Under the pieces are notes generated by a model, which was not told where the DNA came from, searched no databases, and saw only the letters and a list, made by a program, of their open reading frames with translations. Below, piece after piece: positions 15,383 through 24,186 of a stretch of DNA of 32,252 nucleotides. The position numbers were made by a program, and so were the translations under genes. Within the stretch, counting starts at the first letter, position 1. Every line of letters starts with the position of its first letter. This DNA is from Treponema sp. (lineage in GTDB: Bacteria; Spirochaetota; Spirochaetia; Treponematales; Breznakiellaceae): contig JAISBK010000115.1 in assembly GCA_031266255.1 (NCBI GenBank), positions 1-32,252 on the forward strand, read 5' to 3'.

Positions 15383-16018
15383 CTGGGATACGTTCGTATA
15401 ATTACAGTGATTATGGTACTTATGGGTAGCCTTTTGCCAGGTAGTAGTGGATTATTTGCACAAACTTCAGAGGCTGAGTCTGGAGGGATGAAATTTACCG
15501 ACCCTCCGATAGCTTCGGTTCGTTCTGAAGAGCAGGCGATCCCCCTGGGACCAGGGTCCACGGCTGATCTCCTTTCTGGTCAAGGGGCGGTTTCTTTTTT
15601 TACAATCCTTCGGATGATCCTGGTTCTTGCTTTGGCAGCAGGGGCTATTTATGGGATTGTGTTTTTTTTAAAACGGATTTCCCGTCCCCAAGAACAGAAA
15701 GATCCTCATCTGCAGGTATTGGCAGGGGTGCATCTCGGTTCCAATCGGTTTGCCCATGTAGTATCCCTTGGTGCTCAGGCTTGGCTTTTAGGATCCGCTG
15801 AGGGGGGGGTTTCCCTTATAGCAGAGATAACGGATAGAGAAACCATAGACGCCATGCTCTTGGATACATCTCGGAAGCATGCTGAAACAGGAAGGGGTAA
15901 ATTGCTTGACTTTTCACAGGTGCTTCGTCGTTTAGCAGGAGAAGGAGGGCCAGATCCTCAAGCCGGACTCAAAGCAGAAAATGTCCGTAAGCGACGAGAA
16001 CACTTAAAGGGGCTCTAA
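15383..16018 (+). CDS. fliO: Flagellar export-gate assembly protein FliO (FliZ)
   Basis: The product of about 211 residues has an N-terminal signal peptide ending near GLFAQ, a membrane helix (FFTILRMILVLALAAGAIYGIVFFL) and a small cytoplasmic FliO domain (LQVLAGVHLGSNRFAHVV, AWLLGSAEGGVSLIAEI). FliO helps assemble the FliP ring, and fliP follows directly. The first conventional start is GTG 15407, but it has no SD and gives a signal peptide without positive charge. GAGGGGG at 15371-15377 lies five bases before an in-frame CTG at 15383, which adds MGYVRIIT with an Arg, so I place the start there. This non-standard start is inference. Confidence 0.8.
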   Translation: MGYVRIITVIMVLMGSLLPGSSGLFAQTSEAESGGMKFTDPPIASVRSEEQAIPLGPGSTADLLSGQGAVSFFTILRMILVLALAAGAIYGIVFFLKRISRPQEQKDPHLQVLAGVHLGSNRFAHVVSLGAQAWLLGSAEGGVSLIAEITDRETIDAMLLDTSRKHAETGRGKLLDFSQVLRRLAGEGGPDPQAGLKAENVRKRREHLKGL

Positions 16019-16019
16019 G

Positions 16020-16844
16020 GTGTATCAACGGGTTACGTTCTTACGGGTAGTTTTTTTGGGGATCTGGTGTATTCTGGGAATAGGTAACATGATTCATGCT
16101 CAAACCTTTCCCGATATAGGAACCTCCGGAACCATGGCTATCCCGGCTCCTCCAGCAAGTCCCGTAATCCCGTTTATTGATCTTTCGATCCGGAACCCTG
16201 AAACCGGGCAAGAAGTGGCTTTTTCCCTCCAGCTTCTCCTGCTCGTTACGGTTCTTTCCTTAGCTCCCAGTATCATCATCCTGATGACCAGTTTTTTGCG
16301 GATTTCCATTGTCTTGGATTTCATCAAGCGGGCCTTATCACTGCAACAGGTTCCTCCGAATCAGGTAATCTTGGGGATATCGCTGTTTTTGACGATCTTC
16401 ATCATGTGGCCCACCTTTGAAACGATTTACGAAGATTCTGTACAGCCTTTGGCTGCAGGAACTATTTCCGTGGAGGAAGCCTATCGAGGGGCTGAAGGGC
16501 CCTTGCGGATGTTTATGTATCGTCAAATGCAGAATCATCCGGATAATATCAGGCTGTTTATGGCTATGCGGGGATTGGAACGGCCAGAGACCTTGGCGGA
16601 TGTGCCTACCTATGTGTTGATTCCGGCTTTCATCTTGAATGAATTAACCGTAGCTTTCAAGATAGGGATACTCCTCTTTATTCCCTTTATTGTGATCGAT
16701 ATGGTGGTAGCCAGCGCGCTCATGTCTATGGGGATGATCATGCTGCCTCCGGTGATGATTTCTATGCCCTTTAAGCTCATCTTGTTCATTCTTGTTGATG
16801 GGTGGGGACTTTTGACGGATCAGCTGATCCGCTCTTTTATATAG
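16020..16844 (+). CDS. fliP: Flagellar export-gate protein FliP
   Basis: The 274-residue product starts at GTG 16020, one base after the fliO stop, with AAGGGG upstream. It has a signal peptide (about 1-27, ending IHAQ) and the FliP core: LLLLVTVLSLAPSIIILMTSF, RISIVLDFIKRAL, PPNQVILGISLFLTIFIM and, near the end, LIPAFILNELTVAFKIGILLF and MGMIMLPPVMISMPFKLILF. FliP forms the pentameric core of the export gate with FliQ and FliR. Length and motifs are typical. Confidence 0.97.
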   Translation: MYQRVTFLRVVFLGIWCILGIGNMIHAQTFPDIGTSGTMAIPAPPASPVIPFIDLSIRNPETGQEVAFSLQLLLLVTVLSLAPSIIILMTSFLRISIVLDFIKRALSLQQVPPNQVILGISLFLTIFIMWPTFETIYEDSVQPLAAGTISVEEAYRGAEGPLRMFMYRQMQNHPDNIRLFMAMRGLERPETLADVPTYVLIPAFILNELTVAFKIGILLFIPFIVIDMVVASALMSMGMIMLPPVMISMPFKLILFILVDGWGLLTDQLIRSFI

Positions 16845-16853
16845 GAGGCAGGG

Positions 16854-17123
16854 ATGAGTATCGGCACCATAACCGCCCTCTTGCGAGGCGGCATCCTGCA
16901 AGTTCTGTTGCTGGCGGCTCCCCTGCTTTTTTCAGCCCTGGTGGTTGGCCTGGTAGTAGCGATACTCCAAGCTACTACCTCGATCCAAGAACAGACCCTT
17001 ACCTTTGTTCCTAAAATTATTGCTATCCTGGTGGTGTTGGCATTTTTGGGAGGATGGATGTTTTCCTCTTTGGGGGATTATACGATCCAGTTATTCCGGA
17101 TGATTCCGGCCATGGCACGGTAG
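16854..17123 (+). CDS. fliQ: Flagellar export-gate protein FliQ
   Basis: The 89-residue product has two membrane helices, LQVLLLAAPLLFSALVVGLV and ILVVLAFLGGWMFSSL, with the conserved LQATTSIQEQTLTFVPK between them. It is a subunit of the FliPQR gate of the flagellar type III export apparatus. AGGAGG precedes ATG 16854. Confidence 0.97.
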   Translation: MSIGTITALLRGGILQVLLLAAPLLFSALVVGLVVAILQATTSIQEQTLTFVPKIIAILVVLAFLGGWMFSSLGDYTIQLFRMIPAMAR

Positions 17124-17153
17124 CAGAGCCATGTGAAAAAAGTATGAAAAAAT

Positions 17154-17978
17154 ATGCTTGAAGATCTGCTGATCCATGCTCCGGTTTTTATCCTGATAGC
17201 GAGCAGGGCCTTAGTCATGATTGAAACTGCTCCGCTTCTGTCCTCTGGGGCGATTCCCCAGGTGGCCAAGATTGCCTTAGCCGGCTTTGTTGCATATACG
17301 GCCTTCCCTTTAGCAGAGCATACCCTCGGGGCCGTGATGATAGAAGGAGGGCTCTATAGCCTGAATTTTTTGCTTATGGTGATAGGAGAAGGTATTATCG
17401 GCCTCATTATAGGTTTTTTTCTTACTATTATCTTTTCAGCCTTTGCTACGGCAGGGCAATTTTTCTCCCTCCAGATGGGTTTTGGGGCTTCAGAAACCTT
17501 TGATCCCCTCGCTCAGACAGAAAATCCCCTTATGGGCCAATACCTGAACCTGGTAGCCATGTTGGTTTTTCTTTCTATAGGGGGTTTACGAATGCTCTTT
17601 CTTGAAGGTTTTTGGCGTTCCCTGGAATCCATCAGTATCATACACCTCATCGAAGGCCGGGATGCGGTGGTAGGCATGATTCTTTCAGGGCTCTCCCGGT
17701 TGTTTCTGGATGCTATTGTTATTTCCCTGCCGATTTTAGGTACCCTCTTTTTGACGTCCCTTTCGACCGGGCTTATTTCCAAGGCAGCCCCGCAGATCAA
17801 TATTCTCTCGGAAGGTTTTCCCATATCCATCACCGTGGCTTTTGTGCTGATCTTTGCTACCATGCCGTTCATGGTGGAAGCCTTTAGCCGGGTGGTGGAT
17901 GCGGGCTTCCAGACCCTGGAGACCCTCTATAGCCGGATAGGGCTTCAAATCAGTACTTCTGGGGGAGGTTCGGTATGA
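17154..17978 (+). CDS. fliR: Flagellar export-gate protein FliR
   Basis: The 274-residue, very hydrophobic product has about six membrane helices and the FliR features MIETAPLLSSGAIPQVAKIALAG, GEGIIGLIIGFFLTIIFSAF, GQFFSLQMGFG and NPLMGQYLNLVAMLVFLSIGG. It completes the FliPQR gate. No Shine-Dalgarno sequence is visible in the AT-rich leader after fliQ, so translation may depend on coupling. It overlaps flhB by four bases (ATGA). Confidence 0.95.
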   Translation: MLEDLLIHAPVFILIASRALVMIETAPLLSSGAIPQVAKIALAGFVAYTAFPLAEHTLGAVMIEGGLYSLNFLLMVIGEGIIGLIIGFFLTIIFSAFATAGQFFSLQMGFGASETFDPLAQTENPLMGQYLNLVAMLVFLSIGGLRMLFLEGFWRSLESISIIHLIEGRDAVVGMILSGLSRLFLDAIVISLPILGTLFLTSLSTGLISKAAPQINILSEGFPISITVAFVLIFATMPFMVEAFSRVVDAGFQTLETLYSRIGLQISTSGGGSV

Positions 17979-19123
17979 AGCGGTTTTATGATACCCAATC
18001 GGCCCTGAAAACCGCTTTGACCATGGATCTCCAATGGTTTGCTGCGGAAGATGAGGGCCGCACTGAAGAGCCTTCGGAATATAAGATCCGTAGAACCCGG
18101 GAAGAGGAGGGCAGAGTTGCCAAGAGTCAGGAACTCATCGGCGCCTTGGTGCTCCTCTTACCCGCGTTGGGTATCCTCTTTTTAGCTCCTTTTATGCTGC
18201 GGACTTGTGTAGAAATGGTGCGGTTTTTTCTGCTCCGGCTGACTGCCTTGGATCCTGCCAAAGATAGGATCATCTCAGGGCTCGTGTTTTCTTATTATGT
18301 ACGGTTGAGCCTCCCTATCCTGGCCATAGCTCTGGTGGCGGCCCTCTTTTCAAACCTCGTGCAGACCGGCTTACTGTTTACCACCAAGCCCTTAGTGCCC
18401 AAATTTTCCAAGATCGTCCCCCATTTTGGGCGTTATTTTCAGAAAACCCTTTTTTCTGCAGAAGGGCTATTTAACTTTTTTAAGTCAATTGTTAAAATGA
18501 TGATTATCGGGGGCGTAGCTTTCTTCCTTATCCGGTCCCGGATAGCAGAGCTGGCAAACCTGCAAACCGCGAGTTTATGGTTGGGGATACAAACCGTGGC
18601 TTCCTTGGCCATACGGATACTTATCATCTCGGCTTTGCTCTTGTTATTGCTTGCTATTCCGGATTATATGTTCCAGCGTTGGCAGTATCGGGAGTCCCTC
18701 AAGATGACCAAACAGGAGGTTAAGGAAGAGCACAAGATGTATGAGGGGGACCCTTTGATCAAGTCCCGGCTCCGAAGCCGTATGCGGGAGATCTTGAGCC
18801 AGAATATGGCTATCAATGTGCCTAAAGCGGATGTGGTTATCACCAATCCTACCCATCTGGCGGTTGCCTTGGAATATAACCGGACCAATATGGCAGCTCC
18901 CCAAGTTACTGCTCGGGGAGAAGATGAAATGGCCTTTAGGATCCGCCGTATTGCCCAGGATCATGGGGTGCCCATTGTGGAGAATAAACCTCTGGCCCGG
19001 GCGCTTTATGCGGAGACCAAAGTCGGTGATATGGTCCCAGAAGCCTACTGGGAAATTGTGGCAATGGTATTGAGTAAGGTGATGAAAATTAACGAAGAAC
19101 GCCGGCGAGCCCAGCGTATATAA
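17975..19123 (+). CDS. flhB: Flagellar export switch protein FlhB
   Basis: The 382-residue product has the usual EEPSEYKIRRTREEEGRVAKSQEL before four membrane helices, then a cytoplasmic domain with the self-cleaving NPTH motif at residues 291-294 (VVITNPTHLAVAL) and ending in the ENKPLARALY region. FlhB switches export from rod/hook to filament substrates after FliK signalling. About 30 residues precede the usual TEEPS start (including LTMDLQWFAAED), a common form outside enterobacteria. Confidence 0.96.
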   Translation: MKRFYDTQSALKTALTMDLQWFAAEDEGRTEEPSEYKIRRTREEEGRVAKSQELIGALVLLLPALGILFLAPFMLRTCVEMVRFFLLRLTALDPAKDRIISGLVFSYYVRLSLPILAIALVAALFSNLVQTGLLFTTKPLVPKFSKIVPHFGRYFQKTLFSAEGLFNFFKSIVKMMIIGGVAFFLIRSRIAELANLQTASLWLGIQTVASLAIRILIISALLLLLLAIPDYMFQRWQYRESLKMTKQEVKEEHKMYEGDPLIKSRLRSRMREILSQNMAINVPKADVVITNPTHLAVALEYNRTNMAAPQVTARGEDEMAFRIRRIAQDHGVPIVENKPLARALYAETKVGDMVPEAYWEIVAMVLSKVMKINEERRRAQRI

Positions 19124-19189
19124 GCCGGTCACTCCTCTTGAGGGAAGGAGGACTCGGTCGATGAATGGAAGAGGAGAGCTAAGTACAGT

Positions 19190-21307
19190 ATGGCTAATGG
19201 GGTACAAGGGAATAATACAAGTAAACCGAGTAATTTCATAGGAGATTCCCGAGATTTCTTCATTGCCGTTGGCGCGGTGATGGTGGTGATCATGATCATT
19301 ATACCGTTGCCCACGGTCTTGCTGGATACCTTCATGGCCCTGAACCTGGTGCTCTCCCTGCTCATTCTCCTCATCGTGCTCTACACGAAAAAGGCCACGG
19401 ATTTCAATGTTTTTCCTACGGTTTTATTGGTTGTTACGGTTTTTGGCTTAGCTTTAAATATCTCTTCCACTCGGCTCATCCTCACCAAGGGGGCGCAGTT
19501 TGACGGACGGATGATCCGGGCCTTTTCTACTTTTGTGGTTGGTTCCGGAGGGACCGAAGGCCTTGTGGTAGGATTCATCATTTTTATTGCTATTATCGCG
19601 GTCCAGGTAGTGGTCATCACCAAGGGGGCTACACGAATTTGTGAAGTGGCGGCTCGGTTTGCCCTGGATGCCCTGCCGGGCAAGCAAATGGCCATTGATG
19701 GACTTTACAGCTCGGGCGCCATCACGGAAGAGGAATCTCGAATCCGAAAACAGGAGCTTCAGAAAGAAGTGGATTTCTATGGCGCGATGGATGGTTCGAG
19801 TAAATTTGTTTCTGGTAATGTTAAGATAGGGATATTCATAACCGCCATTAATATTCTTGGGGGGATCATCATTGGTACGGCTCTCCATGGAGAACCGATT
19901 AGCGCAGCCATAGGTACGTATATTGCCTTTTCTGTAGGGGACGGCTTGCTCTCCCAGTTTCCCGCGCTTTTGGTATCCACTGCTACGGGTATTGCAGTTA
20001 CCCGTTCCGCTTCCAACGGCACGTTCGGGGAAGATATTTCGATCCAGTTTTCCCGGGATGCCCGGATCTATTGGATAGGCGCTTTTATACTGCTTGTGTT
20101 TGCCTTACTTCCGGGCTTTCCCTGGTATGTGCTCATTCCCATGGCTTTTGCGTTAGGGTTCTTCGCCTTTAAATTGGGACAGTCTCAGCAGCGAAAGGCG
20201 AATTTTAATGCTATGATGCACAAGACTGCGGATCCCAAGAAACCTCAGCCAGGAGATACCGGGGAACTCTCTCCTGTAGTACCGTTAGATACCTTATCCC
20301 TTGAATTAGGGTATGGACTCATCCCTTTGGTGGATAAGGATAAGGGAGCCGAACTGTTAGAGCGGGTTCAGGGGATCCGCAAACAATCTGCCTTGGAGTT
20401 GGGGCTGGTCATACCCAAGATTCGGATCATTGATAATATGTTGCTTGAACCCTCGGAATATTGTTTCAAAATCCGGGGAGTTGATACGGGCCGGGGTAAG
20501 ATCCGGATTGGCTATTATCTCTGTATGAATCCCGGGAACATACGGGAAGAGATAGTCGGTGAAAAAACCCGGGAACCGGTTTTTGGCCTTCCCGCCTTAT
20601 GGGTAAGCGAAGATAAGCGGGATGAAGCTGAACGGGCTGGGTACACCGTGGTAGATCCCCCCTCAATGATCGCCACCCATTTGACTGAGATCATCCGGCG
20701 TCATGCTTCGGAAATCTTGGGTCGTCAGGAAACCCAGGCCATTCTGGATACCCTGCGGCGGGAATACCCCGCGCTGGTAGAGGAGGCTCAGAGCCAGAAA
20801 GCATTGAATGTCGGTGAAATCCAAAAAGTGCTCCAGGGGCTGCTCAAAGAACAGATCTCCATTCGTAACATGGTAACTATTTTGGAAGCCTTGGCGGATT
20901 TTGCTCCGGTTACCCGGGACACCCGGTTCCTAACGGAAAAGGCCCGACAGGCCCTCGGCAGGCAGATCTGTCATCGCTATGCGGATGATCGCTTAGTACT
21001 CCATGTACTCACCCTGGATCCTGGATTGGAACAGCAGATCATCGACAGCCGTGTGGAAACCAGTTCTGGGCTTGTGTCGGCCTTGGATCCTGCGGTTCAA
21101 AATGCTTGGATAAAGGCTCTTACCCGGTCAGTTGCAGCGGTCCAAGAACATGGGTGGTACCCGATTATTGTCTGTTCAGAGTCTGCTCGGTACTTGGTCA
21201 AGTCTTCTACCGACCGAGATCTCCCGGAGTTGGTCGTGCTCTCAGTACCAGAGATCGTAGGGGATGTTACCTTAGAATCGGTAGGGGTCATAAGGCTGGA
21301 CCATTAA
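19190..21307 (+). CDS. flhA: Flagellar export protein FlhA
   Basis: The 705-residue product has eight or so membrane helices in the first 330 residues, with the FHIPEP-family loop ARFALDALPGKQMAIDG and DFYGAMDGSSKFVSGN, and a large cytoplasmic domain from about 360 that receives chaperone-substrate complexes and ends near VTLESVGVIRLDH. It forms the nonameric export ring. Length is normal. AGGAG lies about ten bases upstream of ATG 19190. It is followed closely by flhF. Confidence 0.97.
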   Translation: MANGVQGNNTSKPSNFIGDSRDFFIAVGAVMVVIMIIIPLPTVLLDTFMALNLVLSLLILLIVLYTKKATDFNVFPTVLLVVTVFGLALNISSTRLILTKGAQFDGRMIRAFSTFVVGSGGTEGLVVGFIIFIAIIAVQVVVITKGATRICEVAARFALDALPGKQMAIDGLYSSGAITEEESRIRKQELQKEVDFYGAMDGSSKFVSGNVKIGIFITAINILGGIIIGTALHGEPISAAIGTYIAFSVGDGLLSQFPALLVSTATGIAVTRSASNGTFGEDISIQFSRDARIYWIGAFILLVFALLPGFPWYVLIPMAFALGFFAFKLGQSQQRKANFNAMMHKTADPKKPQPGDTGELSPVVPLDTLSLELGYGLIPLVDKDKGAELLERVQGIRKQSALELGLVIPKIRIIDNMLLEPSEYCFKIRGVDTGRGKIRIGYYLCMNPGNIREEIVGEKTREPVFGLPALWVSEDKRDEAERAGYTVVDPPSMIATHLTEIIRRHASEILGRQETQAILDTLRREYPALVEEAQSQKALNVGEIQKVLQGLLKEQISIRNMVTILEALADFAPVTRDTRFLTEKARQALGRQICHRYADDRLVLHVLTLDPGLEQQIIDSRVETSSGLVSALDPAVQNAWIKALTRSVAAVQEHGWYPIIVCSESARYLVKSSTDRDLPELVVLSVPEIVGDVTLESVGVIRLDH

Positions 21308-21325
21308 GGAGCAAACAGAAAAGCA

Positions 21326-22600
21326 ATGGAATATTTTACTGAACAAGCCTTGACCTATACTGAATGTCTCAATAAGATTCGGATGAAGTATGGAGAGCGT
21401 TTTTCGATACTGAACCATAAAAGTATTCGCATGGGAGGATTTTTAGGGTTTTTCGCTAAAGATGGGGTAGAAATCAGTGGGTTTACTTCAAACAACGTGG
21501 TAAAGAACATCAATCTGGGCAGTATGGAGCCTGCTGCTGCTCGTCCAAGTTCAGGGCCGGATCCCGTAGGACCGGTTCGGAAATCGCCCCTGGATTTTGA
21601 TGAGGAGAAACGCAAGGTCCTGGATGCAGCAAATACGGCGAATAAAGGGGAAAGCGGCTGGCAGATGGTCTTAAAAGAGGTACAAACTCTCAAGGAACGG
21701 ATCGATACAAGTACCGGTTCCCAAGTCCCGGAAGAACATCCTACCCTGAGCCGTATTGGGGATGTGCTGGGACACAATGATTTTTCCCTCCGCTTTAGCC
21801 ATATTATTCTGGAGCGTATTAAAAAGGAATTTTCTCTGGATGCGCTCAATGATTATAAGGCGGTGCAGGACAAGGTTATTGAATGGATTGGAGAGAGTAT
21901 CAGTATTTATAAAGAGGAAAAGTTTCAGCGCTTGCCTCGTATCATGGTTCTGGTGGGACCAACCGGAGTGGGTAAGACCACGACCATCGCAAAGTTAGCC
22001 GCGATTTTTGGGATTGGGAATGCCGATAGACGTCCCCTTTCGGTGCGGATGATCACCATCGACGCCTTTAGAATTGGCGCTAAAGAACAGATCGAAAAGT
22101 ACGGTAATATTATGGATCTTCCGGTTTCTTATGTGGAAGACTATGATGATCTCAAGAAGACTATCGCTCAATACTCGGAAGGAGTGGATCTCATCCTGGT
22201 GGATACCATTGGGAAGAGTCCCCGAGATTCCGCCCAGTTGGGAAAGATGAAGCAGCTTCTGGATGCTTGCGGAACCCAAGCAGAGTTATATCTGGCCGTG
22301 GCAGCGACCACAAAATCCAGTGATCTCAAGGAAATCCTCAGGCAGTTTGAGCCGTTCAATTATCAGTCGGTGATTATCACGAAACTGGATGAAACCATAC
22401 GGGTCGGTAATGTGATCAGTGTGCTTACGGATATGGGAAAATCCGTTTCCTATATTACCGATGGTCAGAAGGTGCCCAGCAATATACAGAAAGCTACGGT
22501 GGTTCGGTTTCTTATCAATCTTGAGGGTTTCCAGGTTAATAGAGCAAAAATCGAACGGCTTTTTCCTATTGACGAATCTGAACAAATTCAATGGAGGTAG
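21326..22600 (+). CDS. flhF: Flagellar placement GTPase FlhF
   Basis: The 424-residue product has a short basic N-terminal domain (MEYFTEQALTYTECLNKIRM), a variable linker, an alpha-helical N domain and a C-terminal SRP-type GTPase G domain: P-loop GPTGVGKTTT at residues 211-220, ITIDAFRIGAKEQ, DTIGKSPRD in place of the common DTAGRSP, and TKLDET. FlhF marks the pole where flagella are built. flhG starts two bases after its stop, and the flhG ribosome site (GGAGG) lies inside the last flhF codons. Confidence 0.95.
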   Translation: MEYFTEQALTYTECLNKIRMKYGERFSILNHKSIRMGGFLGFFAKDGVEISGFTSNNVVKNINLGSMEPAAARPSSGPDPVGPVRKSPLDFDEEKRKVLDAANTANKGESGWQMVLKEVQTLKERIDTSTGSQVPEEHPTLSRIGDVLGHNDFSLRFSHIILERIKKEFSLDALNDYKAVQDKVIEWIGESISIYKEEKFQRLPRIMVLVGPTGVGKTTTIAKLAAIFGIGNADRRPLSVRMITIDAFRIGAKEQIEKYGNIMDLPVSYVEDYDDLKKTIAQYSEGVDLILVDTIGKSPRDSAQLGKMKQLLDACGTQAELYLAVAATTKSSDLKEILRQFEPFNYQSVIITKLDETIRVGNVISVLTDMGKSVSYITDGQKVPSNIQKATVVRFLINLEGFQVNRAKIERLFPIDESEQIQWR

Positions 22601-22602
22601 CT

Positions 22603-23496
22603 ATGGAAGATCAGGCAGAGAAACTACGGGAAATCATGCGTAAAAAAAATGACTTCCAGGAGAAACCCAAATTGGTGCAGCCCAAGGAAGTCAAGAAAAC
22701 CCGGATCATCACGATTACCAGTGGTAAGGGAGGAGTGGGAAAAACCAGTATATCCGTTAATATGGCCTTAGCCTATGCCCGAATGGGGAAGAAAGTGGTG
22801 GTCATGGATGCAGATTTGGGGCTTGCCAATGTTAATGTCATGCTCAACACGATCCCGAAGTTTAACTTGTACCATGTGATGCGTAAGCAAAAGACCATGA
22901 AGGAGATCCTCTGGGAAACTGATTACGGTATTTCTATTGTTGCCGGTGCTTCAGGGCTTTCCAAGATTGCTAATCTTACCGAAGATGAACGGCAGTATTT
23001 CATCTCTGAACTGGATTCCCTGTCCGAGGCGGATATTATTATTATTGATACCAGTGCAGGGGTTTCCAGTAATGTGCTTGATTTTATCGCTGCCGCGGAT
23101 GACGCGGTGATCATCGCTACTCCGGAGCCTACTGCCATTACCGATGCCTATGGGATCACCAAGATAATCGCCACTGAATATGAAAGCCTTACGATGGGGC
23201 TTAAGCTCGTGGTGAACCGGGTAAAAAGCGTGGTTGAGGCAAAGAAGGTAGCTGATCGGATGACCCATATTGCCGGCCAATTTTTAAACATTCGGATTGA
23301 TTATTTGGGGTTTATCTACGATGATACGATGGTTTCCCATGCGGTGCTGCGGCAGAAGCCGTTCATGGTGCTTGATGCTAAGTGTAAGGCTTCGCTCTGT
23401 ATTCAGCATATCGCAGAACGTATGGAAAAGCATGAAGTCCGGGGAGAGAACGAAGGTTTTGCCGCCATGATTCGACGTCTTTTTGGGCGGGCATAA
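22603..23496 (+). CDS. flhG: MinD-like flagellar number regulator FlhG (YlxH)
   Basis: The 297-residue product starts with DQAEKLREIM, the DQAxxLR peptide by which FlhG stimulates the FlhF GTPase. It then has the deviant Walker A motif SGKGGVGKTS (residues 40-49), DADLGLANVN and IIIDTSAGVS, and a C-terminal amphipathic membrane-targeting helix region. It limits flagellar number and place together with FlhF. The frame also has an ATG at 22591, but that codon overlaps the GGAGG at 22593-22597, so ATG 22603, five bases after it, is the start. Confidence 0.94.
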   Translation: MEDQAEKLREIMRKKNDFQEKPKLVQPKEVKKTRIITITSGKGGVGKTSISVNMALAYARMGKKVVVMDADLGLANVNVMLNTIPKFNLYHVMRKQKTMKEILWETDYGISIVAGASGLSKIANLTEDERQYFISELDSLSEADIIIIDTSAGVSSNVLDFIAAADDAVIIATPEPTAITDAYGITKIIATEYESLTMGLKLVVNRVKSVVEAKKVADRMTHIAGQFLNIRIDYLGFIYDDTMVSHAVLRQKPFMVLDAKCKASLCIQHIAERMEKHEVRGENEGFAAMIRRLFGRA

Positions 23497-23548
23497 GCGT
23501 AGGGGGAATATATGTCCCGGAATTGCAAGAGAAAGGTGGATTACCAAG

Positions 23549-24175
23549 ATGCTTTTGGAAAAAACGATAAAAGTAAATAGTATTGCTGGAGGGATCGGGT
23601 TCATACTATCCCTTATCGTCGGGATCATCAGCGGCGGTAGTTTTCTTATGGTGCTTATCCGGGCGCTTAGCTTTGGAGTGATCTTTTTTGTCTTTATGGA
23701 GATTTTCCAGCGGCTTATCGGTACTTTTTTACCGGAGTTGCTTAACCCCAGTGCATCATCGGAAGCCAAGGACGCCCCTGGTTCACGAGTAGATATTTCT
23801 GTAGAAGATGGGGAAAAAACTGATTTATTCCAAGTCTCTGAACCCTCTGCACAGGAATACCCGGCACATCCAACCGGTTCGTTTGCAGATGATGTGGGAA
23901 CGCTGGATCAGCTTCATGAAAAAGACTATACTCAGAGGGAAGGGGTTGAAGGAGCTCCCTCTGGCTTTGTGCCAGAGGCGCCCCTGTCAAAGGCTGTTAC
24001 TCAAGGGACAGACGGAGGAGCGGATCCTTTTTTCTCGACCGATACTTCTATTCCGGGCAATGTCCTGGCAAAACCTTCAAGCAGCGCGCAGGATACGAAT
24101 CGGTCGTATAGTAAAAAAAATCTTGATCCGCTAAAAATGGCATCTGCTATACAGACCATATTAAAACAAGAATAA
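23549..24175 (+). CDS. Membrane protein of unknown function between flhG and fliA
   Basis: The 208-residue product is not a family I recognise. It has two closely spaced membrane helices (about 10-30 and 33-55) near the N-terminus and a long acidic, Ser/Pro-rich, probably disordered tail (about 65-190), then a short conserved-looking C-terminal helix (LDPLKMASAIQTIL). The start is ATG 23549 with GAAAGGTGG nine bases upstream; a longer frame from 23483 would overlap flhG. Its position between flhG and the sigma factor suggests a motility role. The tail plus terminal helix suggests a tether that docks to a partner, which is inference. Confidence 0.8.
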   Translation: MLLEKTIKVNSIAGGIGFILSLIVGIISGGSFLMVLIRALSFGVIFFVFMEIFQRLIGTFLPELLNPSASSEAKDAPGSRVDISVEDGEKTDLFQVSEPSAQEYPAHPTGSFADDVGTLDQLHEKDYTQREGVEGAPSGFVPEAPLSKAVTQGTDGGADPFFSTDTSIPGNVLAKPSSSAQDTNRSYSKKNLDPLKMASAIQTILKQE

Positions 24176-24186
24176 GGGGATAGGCT

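Noticed and set aside
15298..15429. 43-codon plus-strand ORF in the fliY-fliO gap
   Set aside because: It runs into fliO in another frame, has no ribosome site and no recognisable features.
18644..19207. Minus-strand 187-codon ORF inside flhB
   Set aside because: It lies opposite the NPTH region of FlhB, which is under strong coding constraint.
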